NCBI RefSeq assembly: GCF_009765735.1
Contig: NZ_LMUW01000098.1
Location: forward strand, 1-44,222
Origin: Xenophilus sp. L33
GTDB taxonomy: Bacteria > Pseudomonadota > Gammaproteobacteria > Burkholderiales > Burkholderiaceae_C
DNA: 44,222 nucleotides
Direction of reading: 5' to 3'
Shown here: positions 34,538 to 42,808 of the stretch, piece by piece
Position numbering within the stretch: position 1 is the stretch's first letter
How the letters are laid out: every line of letters starts with the position of its first letter
Translations under genes and position numbers: made by a program
The notes under the pieces: model-generated
Told to the model about the DNA's origin: nothing
The model's input: only the letters and a program-made list of their open reading frames with translations
Database searches by the model: none

Positions 34538-35293
34538 TCAGGCGGAAGCGCCCTCTTCGACTTCGACGAATTCGTCGCCGCCGCCTTCGCTCACGGCCTT
34601 GACGACGTCGCTGGCGGCGTTCGAGCGGCCTTCGATGATCGCGTCGGCGATGCCGCGGGCGTACAGCGTGACGGCCTTGGACGAGTCGTCATTGCCGGGG
34701 ATCACGTAGTCGATGCCTTCGGGCGAGTGGTTGGAGTCGACCACGCCGATCAGCGGGATGCCGAGCTTCTTGGCCTCGGCCACCGCGATCTTGTGGAAGC
34801 CCACGTCGATCACGAAGATGGCGTCGGGCAGCGCGGTCATGTCCTGGATGCCGCCGATGTCCTTCTCGAGCTTGGCGATTTCGCGCGAGAAGGTCAGTTG
34901 TTCCTTCTTGCTCAGGCTGTCGAGGCCGGCTTCCTGCTGGGCCTTCATGTCCTTCAGGCGCTTGATCGAGGTCTTGACCGTCTTGAAGTTGGTCAGCATG
35001 CCGCCGAGCCAGCGGGTGTCGACGAAGGGCACGCCGGCACGGCGGGCTTCGGCGGCGACGATTTCACGGGCCTGGCGCTTGGTGCCGACCATCAGGATGG
35101 TGCCGCGGTTGGCGGTGAGTTGCTTGGCGTACTTCATCGCGTCCTGGAACATCGGAAGCGACTTTTCCAGGTTGATGATGTGGATCTTGTTGCGATGGCC
35201 GAAGATGAACGGGGCCATCTTGGGGTTCCAGAAGCGGGTCTGGTGACCGAAATGGACACCGGCTTCCAGCATTTCGCGCATGGTGGTCGACAT
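34538..35293 (-). CDS. rpsB: 30S ribosomal protein S2
   Basis: A 251-residue S2, beginning [19 protein letters not shown] with [26 protein letters not shown] and IVDSNHSP-like [19 protein letters not shown] are typical. The acidic tail ([15 protein letters not shown]) is common in beta-proteobacteria. It opens the supercluster; a GGAG site lies nine bases before the ATG. The leader upstream carries a structured element (35416-35464). Confidence 0.97.
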   Translation of the reverse strand: MSTTMREMLEAGVHFGHQTRFWNPKMAPFIFGHRNKIHIINLEKSLPMFQDAMKYAKQLTANRGTILMVGTKRQAREIVAAEARRAGVPFVDTRWLGGMLTNFKTVKTSIKRLKDMKAQQEAGLDSLSKKEQLTFSREIAKLEKDIGGIQDMTALPDAIFVIDVGFHKIAVAEAKKLGIPLIGVVDSNHSPEGIDYVIPGNDDSSKAVTLYARGIADAIIEGRSNAASDVVKAVSEGGGDEFVEVEEGASA

Positions 35294-35415
35294 AGGAAAA
35301 ACTCCAAAGGTTGGGTCTAAAATCCAGCCCGTTTTGCGAGCCCCGAACGACCGACGTGACGAGTGACGTGATCGTTGTGGCGCGCAACACCTTGAGTGGG
35401 CTGGTTTGCGGATGC

Positions 35416-35464
35416 GTTTCGCTTGGGTTGCCACAAGACGCTTGTGCCACCGGCGAAACCCAAG
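35416..35464 (-). promoter_or_regulatory. Structured rpsB mRNA leader element (candidate S2 site)
   Basis: Read on the minus strand, the leader holds CACAAG-CGT-CTTGTG (a six-pair hairpin; 35446-35432) nested in two overlapping outer pairings: CTTGGGTT/AACCCAAG (35464-35457 with 35429-35422) and GTTTCGC/GCGAAAC (35459-35453 with 35422-35416). The outer pairings share bases and cannot both form. E. coli rpsB is repressed by S2 through its leader; whether this element is the counterpart is inference. The rest of the 220-base gap (35294-35415, 35472-35513) shows nothing else clear. Confidence 0.5.
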
Positions 35465-35465
35465 G

Positions 35466-35474
35466 AGTATAGCA
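35466..35474 (-). promoter_or_regulatory. Extended -10 promoter of rpsB
   Basis: Minus-strand TGCTATACT is a good extended -10 (TGn plus TATACT, -10 hexamer at 35471-35466). No good -35 is found at 16-18 bases, as is common with extended -10 promoters. The expected start near 35459 gives a leader of about 165 bases and places the GTTTCGC arm of the hairpin at the extreme 5' end of the mRNA. Confidence 0.55.
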
Positions 35475-35513
35475 CGCGCCACCCTCGACACCCCTCCATT
35501 CCGACCCTCACCC

Positions 35514-36839
35514 ATGCGCCCTGACCTGCACGCCACCCGCCTCGCCCTGCGGGCGCGAACCACCGACGCGGGCTCCGAGATGGCGCAGTCGATCGCCACG
35601 GCCGAAGCGCCGTCCGGCGCCCACGTCTTCGTGCGCACGATGTTCGATTCGGCGCGGGCCGAAGCCGCCTCGGCCGACCCCCAACTGCCGCTGGCCGGCC
35701 TGGCCTTCACCGCCAAGGACTTGTTCGACCTGCAGGGCCAGCCGACGCCGGCCGGTTCGGTGGTGCTGAGCCATGCGCCGGCGGCCCGGGAGGACGCGCC
35801 GGCGGTGGCCCGGATGCGCGCCGCCGGCGGCGCCCTGCTGGGGCGCACCAACATGACCGAATTCGCCTATTCGGGCGTCGGCGTCAACCCGCACCACGGC
35901 ACGCCGGCCAACGCGGCCGACCCGGAGACGGCGCGGATCCCGGGCGGCTCCTCCTCCGGCGCGGGCATCTCGGTCGCCAGCGGCGCGGCCTTCATCGGCC
36001 TCGGCTCGGACACCGGCGGCTCGATCCGCATCCCGGCGGCGCTGAACGGCATCGTCGGCTTCAAGAACACCGCCCGGCTGGTGCCGACCGCCGGCGCGCT
36101 GCCGCTCTCGACCACCCTGGACACCGTCTGCGCCATGACCCGCTCGGTGCGCGACGCGATCCTGGCGCACGAGATCCTCTCGGCCCGGCCTGTGGTGCCG
36201 GTCACGACGGCGCTGGCCGACCTGCGGCTGGCGGTGGTCGAGGACCTGTTCACGGATGCGATCGAGCCGGCGGTCGCCCGGGCCTTCGAGCACAGCCTGC
36301 GGACGCTGCGCGCCGCCGGCGCCCGGATCGAGACGATCCGCCTGCCGATGCTGGCCGAACTGCCCACCCTGAACGCCACCGGCGGCTTCTCGGCCGCCGA
36401 GGCCTACGCCTGGCACCGGCTGCTGCTCGAGCGCAGCTTCGCCGGCTACGACCCGCGGGTGGCGCAGCGCATCCTCAAGGGCGCGACCATCAAGGCCTAC
36501 GAATACATCGACCTGGTGCGCGGCCGGCACGACTGGATCGCCCGTGTGGAAGCCGCGATCTCGCCCTTCGACGCGGTGCTGTCGCCGACGGTGCCGATCG
36601 TCGCGCCGCCGCTGGCCGAGGTGGCGCCGGGCGAGGAGCGCGACGACGCCTTCTTCCGGGTCAACGCCCTGCTGCTGCGCAATCCGTCGGTGGTCAACAT
36701 GCTCGACGGCTGCGCCATCTCGCTGCCCTGCCACGTCGCCGGCGAACTGCCGGTCGGCCTCATGCTCTGGCATGCCGGCCTGCACGATGATCCGCTGCTG
36801 GCCGCGGCACTGCAGGTGGAGCGCGCGCTCCGGGGCTGA
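35514..36839 (+). CDS. Amidase-signature family amidase
   Basis: A 441-residue amidase. The Ser-cisSer-Lys triad is visible: Lys in [10 protein letters not shown], the glycine/serine loop [10 protein letters not shown] and the nucleophile Ser in [10 protein letters not shown]. These enzymes hydrolyse carboxamides or N-acyl bonds; the substrate cannot be told, and a GatA role is unlikely because no gatB/gatC neighbours are present. The ATG at 35514 was chosen because upstream in-frame sequence lies in the rpsB promoter region; an ATG at 35580 is possible. Followed 59 bases on by a D-amino-acid dehydrogenase-like gene, suggesting joint use of an amide or N-acyl amino compound. Confidence 0.9.
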   Translation: MRPDLHATRLALRARTTDAGSEMAQSIATAEAPSGAHVFVRTMFDSARAEAASADPQLPLAGLAFTAKDLFDLQGQPTPAGSVVLSHAPAAREDAPAVARMRAAGGALLGRTNMTEFAYSGVGVNPHHGTPANAADPETARIPGGSSSGAGISVASGAAFIGLGSDTGGSIRIPAALNGIVGFKNTARLVPTAGALPLSTTLDTVCAMTRSVRDAILAHEILSARPVVPVTTALADLRLAVVEDLFTDAIEPAVARAFEHSLRTLRAAGARIETIRLPMLAELPTLNATGGFSAAEAYAWHRLLLERSFAGYDPRVAQRILKGATIKAYEYIDLVRGRHDWIARVEAAISPFDAVLSPTVPIVAPPLAEVAPGEERDDAFFRVNALLLRNPSVVNMLDGCAISLPCHVAGELPVGLMLWHAGLHDDPLLAAALQVERALRG

Positions 36840-36898
36840 ACCGCCGACGCCGGCGCCCGCCGCGGGCGTCCCGCCATCCAATCCAAGCAAAGCAACGA

Positions 36899-38155
36899 AT
36901 GAAAATCGCGATCGTGGGCGCCGGCATCATCGGCGTCACCACCGCCTGGGAGCTGGCCTGCGACGGCCACGAGGTGGCGGTGTTCGACCGCCACGGCGCC
37001 GCCGCCGAGGAATCCAGTTTCGCCAACGCCGGCGTGGTCGCGCCGGGCTACGTCTCGCCCTGGGCCGGGCCGGGCATGCGCGCCAAGGTGCTGCGCTCGC
37101 TCTGGGCGACGCACGGCGCGGTCAAGCTGCGCTGGCCGCTGTCGGGCCGCGACATTGCCTGGATGAAGCAATGGCAGCGCGCCTGCAAGCTGGAGACCTA
37201 CCTGGCCAACCGCGGCCGCATGCAGCGGCTGGCCTTCTACAGCCGCAACCGGCTGCACGAGGTGGTCGAGGCTTCCGAGATGGTCTATGAGCGCAGCGAC
37301 GGCTACCTGGTGCTGCTGCGTTCCAAACGCGAGAAGAAGATGGCACAAGCCGGCCTGGAGCTCCTGCGCAACGCCGGCGCCGGCTTTCGCGAGGTCGACG
37401 GCGACGAGGCGCGCAAGATCGAGCCGGCGCTCAGCACCGACACCGCGCTGGCCGGCGCGATCCACCTGCCGCAGGACGAGGTCGGCAACTGCCGGCAGTT
37501 CGCCCTGCTGCTCAAGTGGCAGGCCGAGACGCTGGGCGCGCAGTTCCACTTCAACTGCGACCTGGCGCCGCTCAAGCGCTCGGCGCCGACCGAGATCTCG
37601 CTGGCCAGCGGCTCCGAGGGCCATCGCTTCGATGCGGTGGTGGTCTGCGCCGGCGTCGACTCGGCGGCCATGTTGAAGCCGCTCGGCATCGACCTGCCGC
37701 TGACGCCCATCTACGGCCATTCGGTCAGCGCCAACATCCGCGAGCCGCTGAACGCGCCGCGCAGCGGCGTCATGGACGAGCGCTACAAGGTCGCGATCTC
37801 GCGCCTCGGCCTGCGGGTGCGGGTGGCCGGCAGCGCCGAGATCGGCGGCTCGCCCACGCAGATGAACCCGGCCTCGCTGCAGACGCTCTACAAGGTGCTG
37901 CACGACTGGTTCCCCGGCGCGGTCACGCTGCAGTCGGGCATCCAGCAATGGAAGGGAGCGCGGCCGATGCTGCCGGACGGCCCGCCGGTCCTCGGCGCCA
38001 GCGGCGTGCCGGGCGTCTGGCTCAACCTCGGCCACGGCTCCAGCGGCTGGGCGCTTTCCTGCGGCAGCGCGCGGGTGCTGGCCGATTTGATCGGCGGCCG
38101 CGATGCGGGCATCGACCTCGAGGGGCTCGGCGTCGATCGGCTGCTGGCGTCCTAG
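36899..38155 (+). CDS. D-amino acid dehydrogenase-like FAD oxidoreductase
   Basis: A 418-residue FAD-dependent oxidoreductase of the DAO fold, DadA-like in length and layout. The FAD loop is VGAGIIGVTTAWEL (6-19), and ESSFANAGVVAPGYVSPWA is typical of DadA. Near the C terminus LNLGHGSSGWALSCGSA completes FAD binding. DadA deaminates D-amino acids to 2-oxo acids, passing electrons to the respiratory chain. No alanine racemase (dadX) follows, so another D-amino acid or an N-substituted amino acid is possible. The stop TAG lies in a CTAG shared with the convergent CoA-transferase stop. Confidence 0.87.
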   Translation: MKIAIVGAGIIGVTTAWELACDGHEVAVFDRHGAAAEESSFANAGVVAPGYVSPWAGPGMRAKVLRSLWATHGAVKLRWPLSGRDIAWMKQWQRACKLETYLANRGRMQRLAFYSRNRLHEVVEASEMVYERSDGYLVLLRSKREKKMAQAGLELLRNAGAGFREVDGDEARKIEPALSTDTALAGAIHLPQDEVGNCRQFALLLKWQAETLGAQFHFNCDLAPLKRSAPTEISLASGSEGHRFDAVVVCAGVDSAAMLKPLGIDLPLTPIYGHSVSANIREPLNAPRSGVMDERYKVAISRLGLRVRVAGSAEIGGSPTQMNPASLQTLYKVLHDWFPGAVTLQSGIQQWKGARPMLPDGPPVLGASGVPGVWLNLGHGSSGWALSCGSARVLADLIGGRDAGIDLEGLGVDRLLAS

Positions 38156-39387
38156 CGCGGCGCCTCGACGCCCGTCGCGATCGCACCGCCGGATTTCAAT
38201 GCATCGACCTCAGCCGGCGTGAAACCCGCCGCGGTCAACGCCTCGACCGTGTGTTCGCCGAGTTTCGGCGCGGCGCGGCGGAAGGTGCCCGGCGTGCCGA
38301 GCAGGCGCGGCGAGATGGTGTGCACCGGCATCGAGCCCATGTCCTCGTCGGGCAGTTCGACCACCACGCCGCGGGCGTGGAAATGCGGATCGGTCTCGAT
38401 GTCCGACATGTCGTAGATCGGGCCGATGGTCACCTCGGCTTCCTCGAAGAAGCGCAGGCATTCGTCCTTGGTCATCCGGACGATGAAGTCTCCGATGATG
38501 CGATCGAGTTCCTCCACGTTGGCCAGCCGATCGGCATTGCGCGCGAACCGCGGATCGGTGATCAGCTCGGGCCGGCCGATGCTGCGCAGCAGCCGCTCGG
38601 CCATGCCCTGGGTCGAGCCGGACAGGCAGACCCACTTGTCGTCCGCCGTCCGGTAGGCATTGCGCGGCGCGCTGTTGGTGGAGCGGCTGCCGGTGCGCGG
38701 CTTGATCTTGCCGGTCAGCCGGTAGTTCGCGGCCTGGGCGCCCAGGATGGTGAAGGTCGGGTCCAGCAGGTTGACGTCGATCACCTGGCCATGCCCGCCA
38801 TTCACCTCCACGTGGCGCAGGGCCGCCAGCACGCCGACCGCGCCATAGAGCCCCGCCGTCATGTCGCCTAGATAGATCGGCGGCAGCACGGGTTCGCGGT
38901 CGGCGAAGCCGTTCATCGAGGCGAAGCCCGACATGCCCTCGACCAGCGTGCCGAAGCCGGGGCGGCGCGCATAGGGGCCGTCCTGGCCCCAGCCCGAGAT
39001 GCGCGCGATGACCAGCTTCGGATTGCGTTCGAGCAGGACGTCGGGCGGCACGCCCATGGCTTCCAGCGCGCCGGGTCGGAAGCTCTCGATGAAGACGTCC
39101 GCGTGGGCCGCCAGCCGCAGCAGGATCTCCGGCGCGTCGGGGCCGCGGAAGTTCATGCAGAGACTTCGCTTGTTGCGGGCGTAGGCCTTCCAGGCGGTGG
39201 CGACGTCCTTCACCTTCCAGTCGCGCAAGGTGTCGCCGCCGAGCGGCTCGACCTTGAGGACGTCGGCGCCGAGGTCGGCCAGCGCCATGCTGAGGGTGTT
39301 GCCGCACACCAGCCGCGACAGGTCGAGCACGCGAATGCCGGACAGCGCGCCGGTCGCGTCGGGCGTGAAGGAAACGGGTTTGAACAT
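38152..39387 (-). CDS. CaiB/BaiF family CoA-transferase (class III)
   Basis: A 411-residue class III CoA-transferase of canonical order. The N-terminal LSGIRVLDLSRLVCGN and GADVLKVEPLGGD are the CoA-binding Rossmann segments; the catalytic Asp is in IYLGDMTAGL (Asp175). VFIESFRPGALEAMG and TPGTFRRAAPKLGEHT are also typical. It moves CoA between carboxylic acids; substrates are unknown. It is the last gene of the operon that also encodes a CitE-like lyase, a binding protein and a second CoA-transferase. Confidence 0.9.
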   Translation of the reverse strand: MFKPVSFTPDATGALSGIRVLDLSRLVCGNTLSMALADLGADVLKVEPLGGDTLRDWKVKDVATAWKAYARNKRSLCMNFRGPDAPEILLRLAAHADVFIESFRPGALEAMGVPPDVLLERNPKLVIARISGWGQDGPYARRPGFGTLVEGMSGFASMNGFADREPVLPPIYLGDMTAGLYGAVGVLAALRHVEVNGGHGQVIDVNLLDPTFTILGAQAANYRLTGKIKPRTGSRSTNSAPRNAYRTADDKWVCLSGSTQGMAERLLRSIGRPELITDPRFARNADRLANVEELDRIIGDFIVRMTKDECLRFFEEAEVTIGPIYDMSDIETDPHFHARGVVVELPDEDMGSMPVHTISPRLLGTPGTFRRAAPKLGEHTVEALTAAGFTPAEVDALKSGGAIATGVEAPR

Positions 39388-39401
39388 GCGGTTCTCTTCG
39401 T

Positions 39402-40268
39402 CTATGCCGGCAGCAGTTCGAGCTGCCGCGCCATCGCGACGATCGCCCTGGCGCGGACCACGAAGGGCACGTCGATCATCTGGCCGTCGACCACATAGGC
39501 GCCCACGCCGTCCCGGTCGGCCTGGCGCGCAGCCTCGACCACCTTCACCGCATGCGCGATCTCGGCCTCGGTGGGCCTGAAGGCGTCGTTCGCCAGCGCC
39601 ACCTGGCTGGGATGGATGCAGCTCTTGCCCATGAAGCCCATGCGGCGCGACAGCGACGCCTCTGCACTGAAGCCTTCCGGGTCCTGGATGTTCGCGAAGA
39701 CGCTGTCATAGGCGAAGACGCCGGCCTGCCCGGCGGCCATCCGCACCCGGAACATGGCCTGCTGGATGGCAGCGGTCTCGCGACGGTTGACGCCGATCGG
39801 CTCGAACAGATCGGCCAGCCCCAGCTGCAGCCCGACCACGCGCGGATCCGCCTGCGCCAAGGCGCCGGCATCGTGCAGCGCCTGCGGGGATTCGATGTTG
39901 AGCATCAGGCCCACCGGCGTGGTGACGCCGTTGGCCTTCTCGGCCCGCGCGATCGCCGCCGAAGCGGCGCGCACGCCCTCGACGCTGCCCGGCTTGGGCA
40001 GGTTGAGGATGTGCAACCCCGGCCGCACCACGGCCGCGACGTCCTCGGCGAAATGCGCGGTGTCCATCGCGTTGACCCGAACGATCAGGGTCTTGCCGTG
40101 GCCGCCGGGCATCCCTTCGAGCAGGCCTCGGACGGCGACGCGTGCCTCGGCCTTGCGCGACTCGGCGACGGCATCTTCCAGGTCCAGCGACAACGCGTCC
40201 GCGGGCCCCGCCAAGGCCTTGGCGAACAGTTCGGGGCGCGACCCCGGAACGAACAATTTGCTTCTCAT
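39402..40268 (-). CDS. CitE-like CoA ester lyase (HpcH/HpaI family)
   Basis: A 288-residue TIM-barrel lyase. The N-terminal KLFVPGSRPELFAKAL and the LSLDLEDAV segment (27-33) are typical of CitE and malyl- or citramalyl-CoA lyases. The Arg of VRVN, the metal-binding Glu in LMLNIESPQAL, and GLQLGLADLFE follow. CIHPSQV near the C terminus is also conserved. There is no citrate lyase alpha or gamma subunit nearby, so it is the stand-alone type that cleaves hydroxyacyl-CoAs to acetyl- or propionyl-CoA plus an oxo acid. The exact substrate is not decided. Confidence 0.88.
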   Translation of the reverse strand: MRSKLFVPGSRPELFAKALAGPADALSLDLEDAVAESRKAEARVAVRGLLEGMPGGHGKTLIVRVNAMDTAHFAEDVAAVVRPGLHILNLPKPGSVEGVRAASAAIARAEKANGVTTPVGLMLNIESPQALHDAGALAQADPRVVGLQLGLADLFEPIGVNRRETAAIQQAMFRVRMAAGQAGVFAYDSVFANIQDPEGFSAEASLSRRMGFMGKSCIHPSQVALANDAFRPTEAEIAHAVKVVEAARQADRDGVGAYVVDGQMIDVPFVVRARAIVAMARQLELLPA

Positions 40269-40287
40269 GGTGTCGTCTCGCGGATGT

Positions 40288-41289
40288 CTATTCGATGTTG
40301 ATGTGCTCGCGCTCGATGACCTGGGTCCACCGCGCGGTTTCCTTGTCCATGAACGCGCCGCAGGCTGCCGGCTTGCTGTCGACGACATCCGCGCCCTGCT
40401 GCAGCATGCTGGCCCGAATCGCCGGTTCGGCGAGGACTTCGCTGAGCTTCGCGTTGACGAGGTCCACCACCGCGGCCGGGGTTCCCTTGGGCGCCACCAC
40501 GGCCTGCCAGGTGCCGACATCGAAGCCCTTCAGCACGGTCTCCGAGATGGTCGGCACGTCGGGCAGGGCCGACGACCGCTTGTCGGCCGTGACGACCAGC
40601 GCGCGCAGCTTGCCGGCATCGATCAGCGGGACGGCCGTCTGCAGCGCGCCGCCGAACATGAAGGTGACGTTGCCCGCCATCACGTCGGTGATGGCCGGAC
40701 CGTTGCCCTTGTAGGGCACGTGCTGGAAATCGACCCCGAGTGATTTCTTCAGCAGCACGCCGGCCAGGTGGTCGGGGCTGCCGTTGCCCGACGAGCCCTG
40801 GAAATACTTGCCCGGACTCGCCTTGAGAAGCGCGACGAACTCCTGCATGTTCTTCGCCGGCAAGCTGGGCGCGACCATCAGCACCATCGGCACGCTCACC
40901 GTGCACGACACCGGCGTGAAGGCCTTGGACGGCACCAGGTCGGGCCGGTTGTACAGCGCCGGCGTGGTGGCGATGGTGGCGCTGGCGTAGTAGAGCGTGT
41001 AGCCGTCGGCCGGTGCCTTGGTGACCTCGCTCGCCGCGATGACGCCGCCCGCGCCGGGCCGGTTGTCGATCACGATCGGCTGCCCCAGCTTCTTGCCGAG
41101 TTCGGTGAACAGCACCCGACCGATTGCGTCCGTCGGACCGCCCGGCGGGAAGGCGATGACCATCCGGATGGGCTTGTTCGGCCAGGCGTCGTCGGCAGTC
41201 GCCGGGGCGGTGAACGAGATCGCGGGCAACAGGAGCGCCGCGAGCGCCAGGGTTCGGCCGTGCGAGAACGAAGCGAGATTGAACGGCAT
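40288..41289 (-). CDS. Bug-family tripartite tricarboxylate transporter binding protein
   Basis: A 333-residue periplasmic binding protein of the Bug/TctC type. A Sec signal peptide (about 1-32, cleaved near ATA-DDA) is followed by WPNKPIRMVIAFPPGGPTDA and RPGAGGVIAASEV, the Bug carboxylate-binding loops. HVPYKGNGPAITDVMAGNV and LPDVPTISE are also family hallmarks. Bug proteins are very numerous in Burkholderiales and bind small carboxylates. No TctA or TctB membrane components are in the window, so it must use a distant transporter or act as a sensor. It lies between the lyase and the second CoA-transferase. Confidence 0.92.
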   Translation of the reverse strand: MPFNLASFSHGRTLALAALLLPAISFTAPATADDAWPNKPIRMVIAFPPGGPTDAIGRVLFTELGKKLGQPIVIDNRPGAGGVIAASEVTKAPADGYTLYYASATIATTPALYNRPDLVPSKAFTPVSCTVSVPMVLMVAPSLPAKNMQEFVALLKASPGKYFQGSSGNGSPDHLAGVLLKKSLGVDFQHVPYKGNGPAITDVMAGNVTFMFGGALQTAVPLIDAGKLRALVVTADKRSSALPDVPTISETVLKGFDVGTWQAVVAPKGTPAAVVDLVNAKLSEVLAEPAIRASMLQQGADVVDSKPAACGAFMDKETARWTQVIEREHINIE

Positions 41290-41324
41290 GGATCTTGTCT
41301 CCGTTGTTCTTCGACGCGCAGGCT

Positions 41325-42743
41325 TCAGCCCAGCCAGGCCGGCATGTGCGCCCCCAGCGGTGCCGGCGGCAAGGTCCAGTGCGCAGGCGTCGCCGACATC
41401 CGCGCGACCGGGTCCATCCGCTCGATCACGCCGAAGGGCGACAACTGGCTCACCAGCACCGGCCTCAGCTTGTCGATGTGCACGACGCCGTCGCCCACCT
41501 TGCGCAGGCCGAGGTCCTGCACCCACATCGCCGTGCGGCAGAGCGAGACCTTCACGTGGTAGCTGCCGCCTTCGACGGCGCGCCGTTCGAGCGCCGCCAT
41601 GACGCCGGCCGCGCCGAGGTAGGCGCTCAGGTAGTCGTTGAGCAGATGCGTCGGCACCAGGCGCGGCCGCTCGCCGCCTCCTTCGGTCAGCGCGACGCCG
41701 CTGGACGCCTGGGCGACCTGGTCGAAGCCCTTGCGCTCCGCCCAGGGACCGTCGCCGTAGGCGCTGACCGAGAGATAGATCAGCCCGGGCCGCAAAGCCG
41801 CTAGCGCGGCAGGCCCGAAGCCGGCGCGTTCGAGGCTGGTCGGCTTCCAGGACTGCACGAAGACGTCGGCACGCCGCACGAGTTCGCGCAGCCGGGCCGA
41901 GTCGTCCTCGGAGCGAAAGTCGATGTAGGCATTGCGCTTGCCGATGCCCGTGTCGAGCACCTGCAGGACCGGGTCGGGCTGCAGCGGCGAAGACACGCGC
42001 AGCACCTCTGCCCCGTGTTCGGCCAGGGTGCGCGCCGCCACCGGCCCGGCGATCACGTGGGCGGCGTCGAGCACGCGCAGGTCGTCCAGCGGGCGGCGTC
42101 GGCTGCGCGGCGGCTCGGCGGCGCTGTCGCCGATCCGCTCGATGGCGATCACGGGCGCGTTCGCCAGCCAGCGGCCCTGCGGCTGCTCGCGCCATTCGTC
42201 GACGCTTCGGACGACCGCGCCCGTCAGGCCACGCTCCACGAAGGCTTGTTCCAGCTCGGAAGAATGCCGCCTTGAAACGGCCTTGCCGATCGCGGCCTTG
42301 GTATTGGCGCAATCGAGCAACTCCAGCGCACCGTCCCGAAGGTGGTGGTAGGAGCCCGTCAGGTAGAACCAGCGGCCGTCGGAGGTCGGATAGAAGTCCG
42401 CCTTCAGTTCGCGCTGCAGCGACAGCGGCGGCACCGCATGGCCGTTCTGCCGCTGGAAGAAGTTGGTGCAAAGCCCGCAGGCTGCATGCAGGCCGTCGAT
42501 GTCGATGTCCTGCCCGGCGCCCGTGGCGCGATGCCAGCGCCTGGCGGCACCCGCGGCGGTCGCGGCCAGGGCGGCGGCCGATGCGGCGACCATCCGATGC
42601 GGCGAGCCCAGTTCCGGCTCCTCGCCCGTGAACGCCACGGCGCCCGCATCGAGCCAATCGGTCCCGCCGATGCCGTCCAGAAGTTGCCGCAAGGCTCGCT
42701 GGGCTTCGACCACGAAATCGCTTGGAGGGACCATGAGCGGCAT
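41325..42743 (-). CDS. CaiB/BaiF family CoA-transferase, rearranged domain order
   Basis: About 472 residues, longer than the canonical ~400. Residues ~60-190 resemble the middle and C-terminal domain of CaiB (GAGQDIDIDGLHAA, SDGRWFYLTG, EWREQPQGRW, ERIGD). Residues ~195-400 then resemble its N-terminal CoA-binding domain (LRVLDAAHVIAGPVAARTLA, GAEVLRV, VFVQSWKPTSLERAG), with a candidate catalytic Asp in THLLNDYLSAY. The order is therefore permuted relative to canonical members, an arrangement I recall in other bacterial CoA-transferases. The start is uncertain: ATG at 42743 or 42734, or TTG at 42758. First gene of the operon, divergent from the LysR gene. Confidence 0.82.
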   Translation of the reverse strand: MPLMVPPSDFVVEAQRALRQLLDGIGGTDWLDAGAVAFTGEEPELGSPHRMVAASAAALAATAAGAARRWHRATGAGQDIDIDGLHAACGLCTNFFQRQNGHAVPPLSLQRELKADFYPTSDGRWFYLTGSYHHLRDGALELLDCANTKAAIGKAVSRRHSSELEQAFVERGLTGAVVRSVDEWREQPQGRWLANAPVIAIERIGDSAAEPPRSRRRPLDDLRVLDAAHVIAGPVAARTLAEHGAEVLRVSSPLQPDPVLQVLDTGIGKRNAYIDFRSEDDSARLRELVRRADVFVQSWKPTSLERAGFGPAALAALRPGLIYLSVSAYGDGPWAERKGFDQVAQASSGVALTEGGGERPRLVPTHLLNDYLSAYLGAAGVMAALERRAVEGGSYHVKVSLCRTAMWVQDLGLRKVGDGVVHIDKLRPVLVSQLSPFGVIERMDPVARMSATPAHWTLPPAPLGAHMPAWLG

Positions 42744-42763
42744 TGTTGGCAGCGCCAAATGAG

Positions 42764-42779
42764 ATGTCTAATACGACAT
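42764..42779. promoter_or_regulatory. Inverted repeat, probable LysR operator with divergent promoters
   Basis: ATGTC-TAATAC-GACAT is a perfect five-base inverted repeat with a six-base spacer, in the 65-base gap between the LysR gene and the CoA-transferase operon. It is shaped like a LysR-type site (dyad with an AT-rich centre). The centre can act as a -10 in either direction (TAATAC on plus, TATTAG on minus), so binding could control both promoters. A GAGAGG ribosome site for the LysR gene lies at 42792-42797. Confidence 0.55.
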
Positions 42780-42808
42780 TCGTCTGATTTCGAGAGGTTT
42801 TTTGTCTC

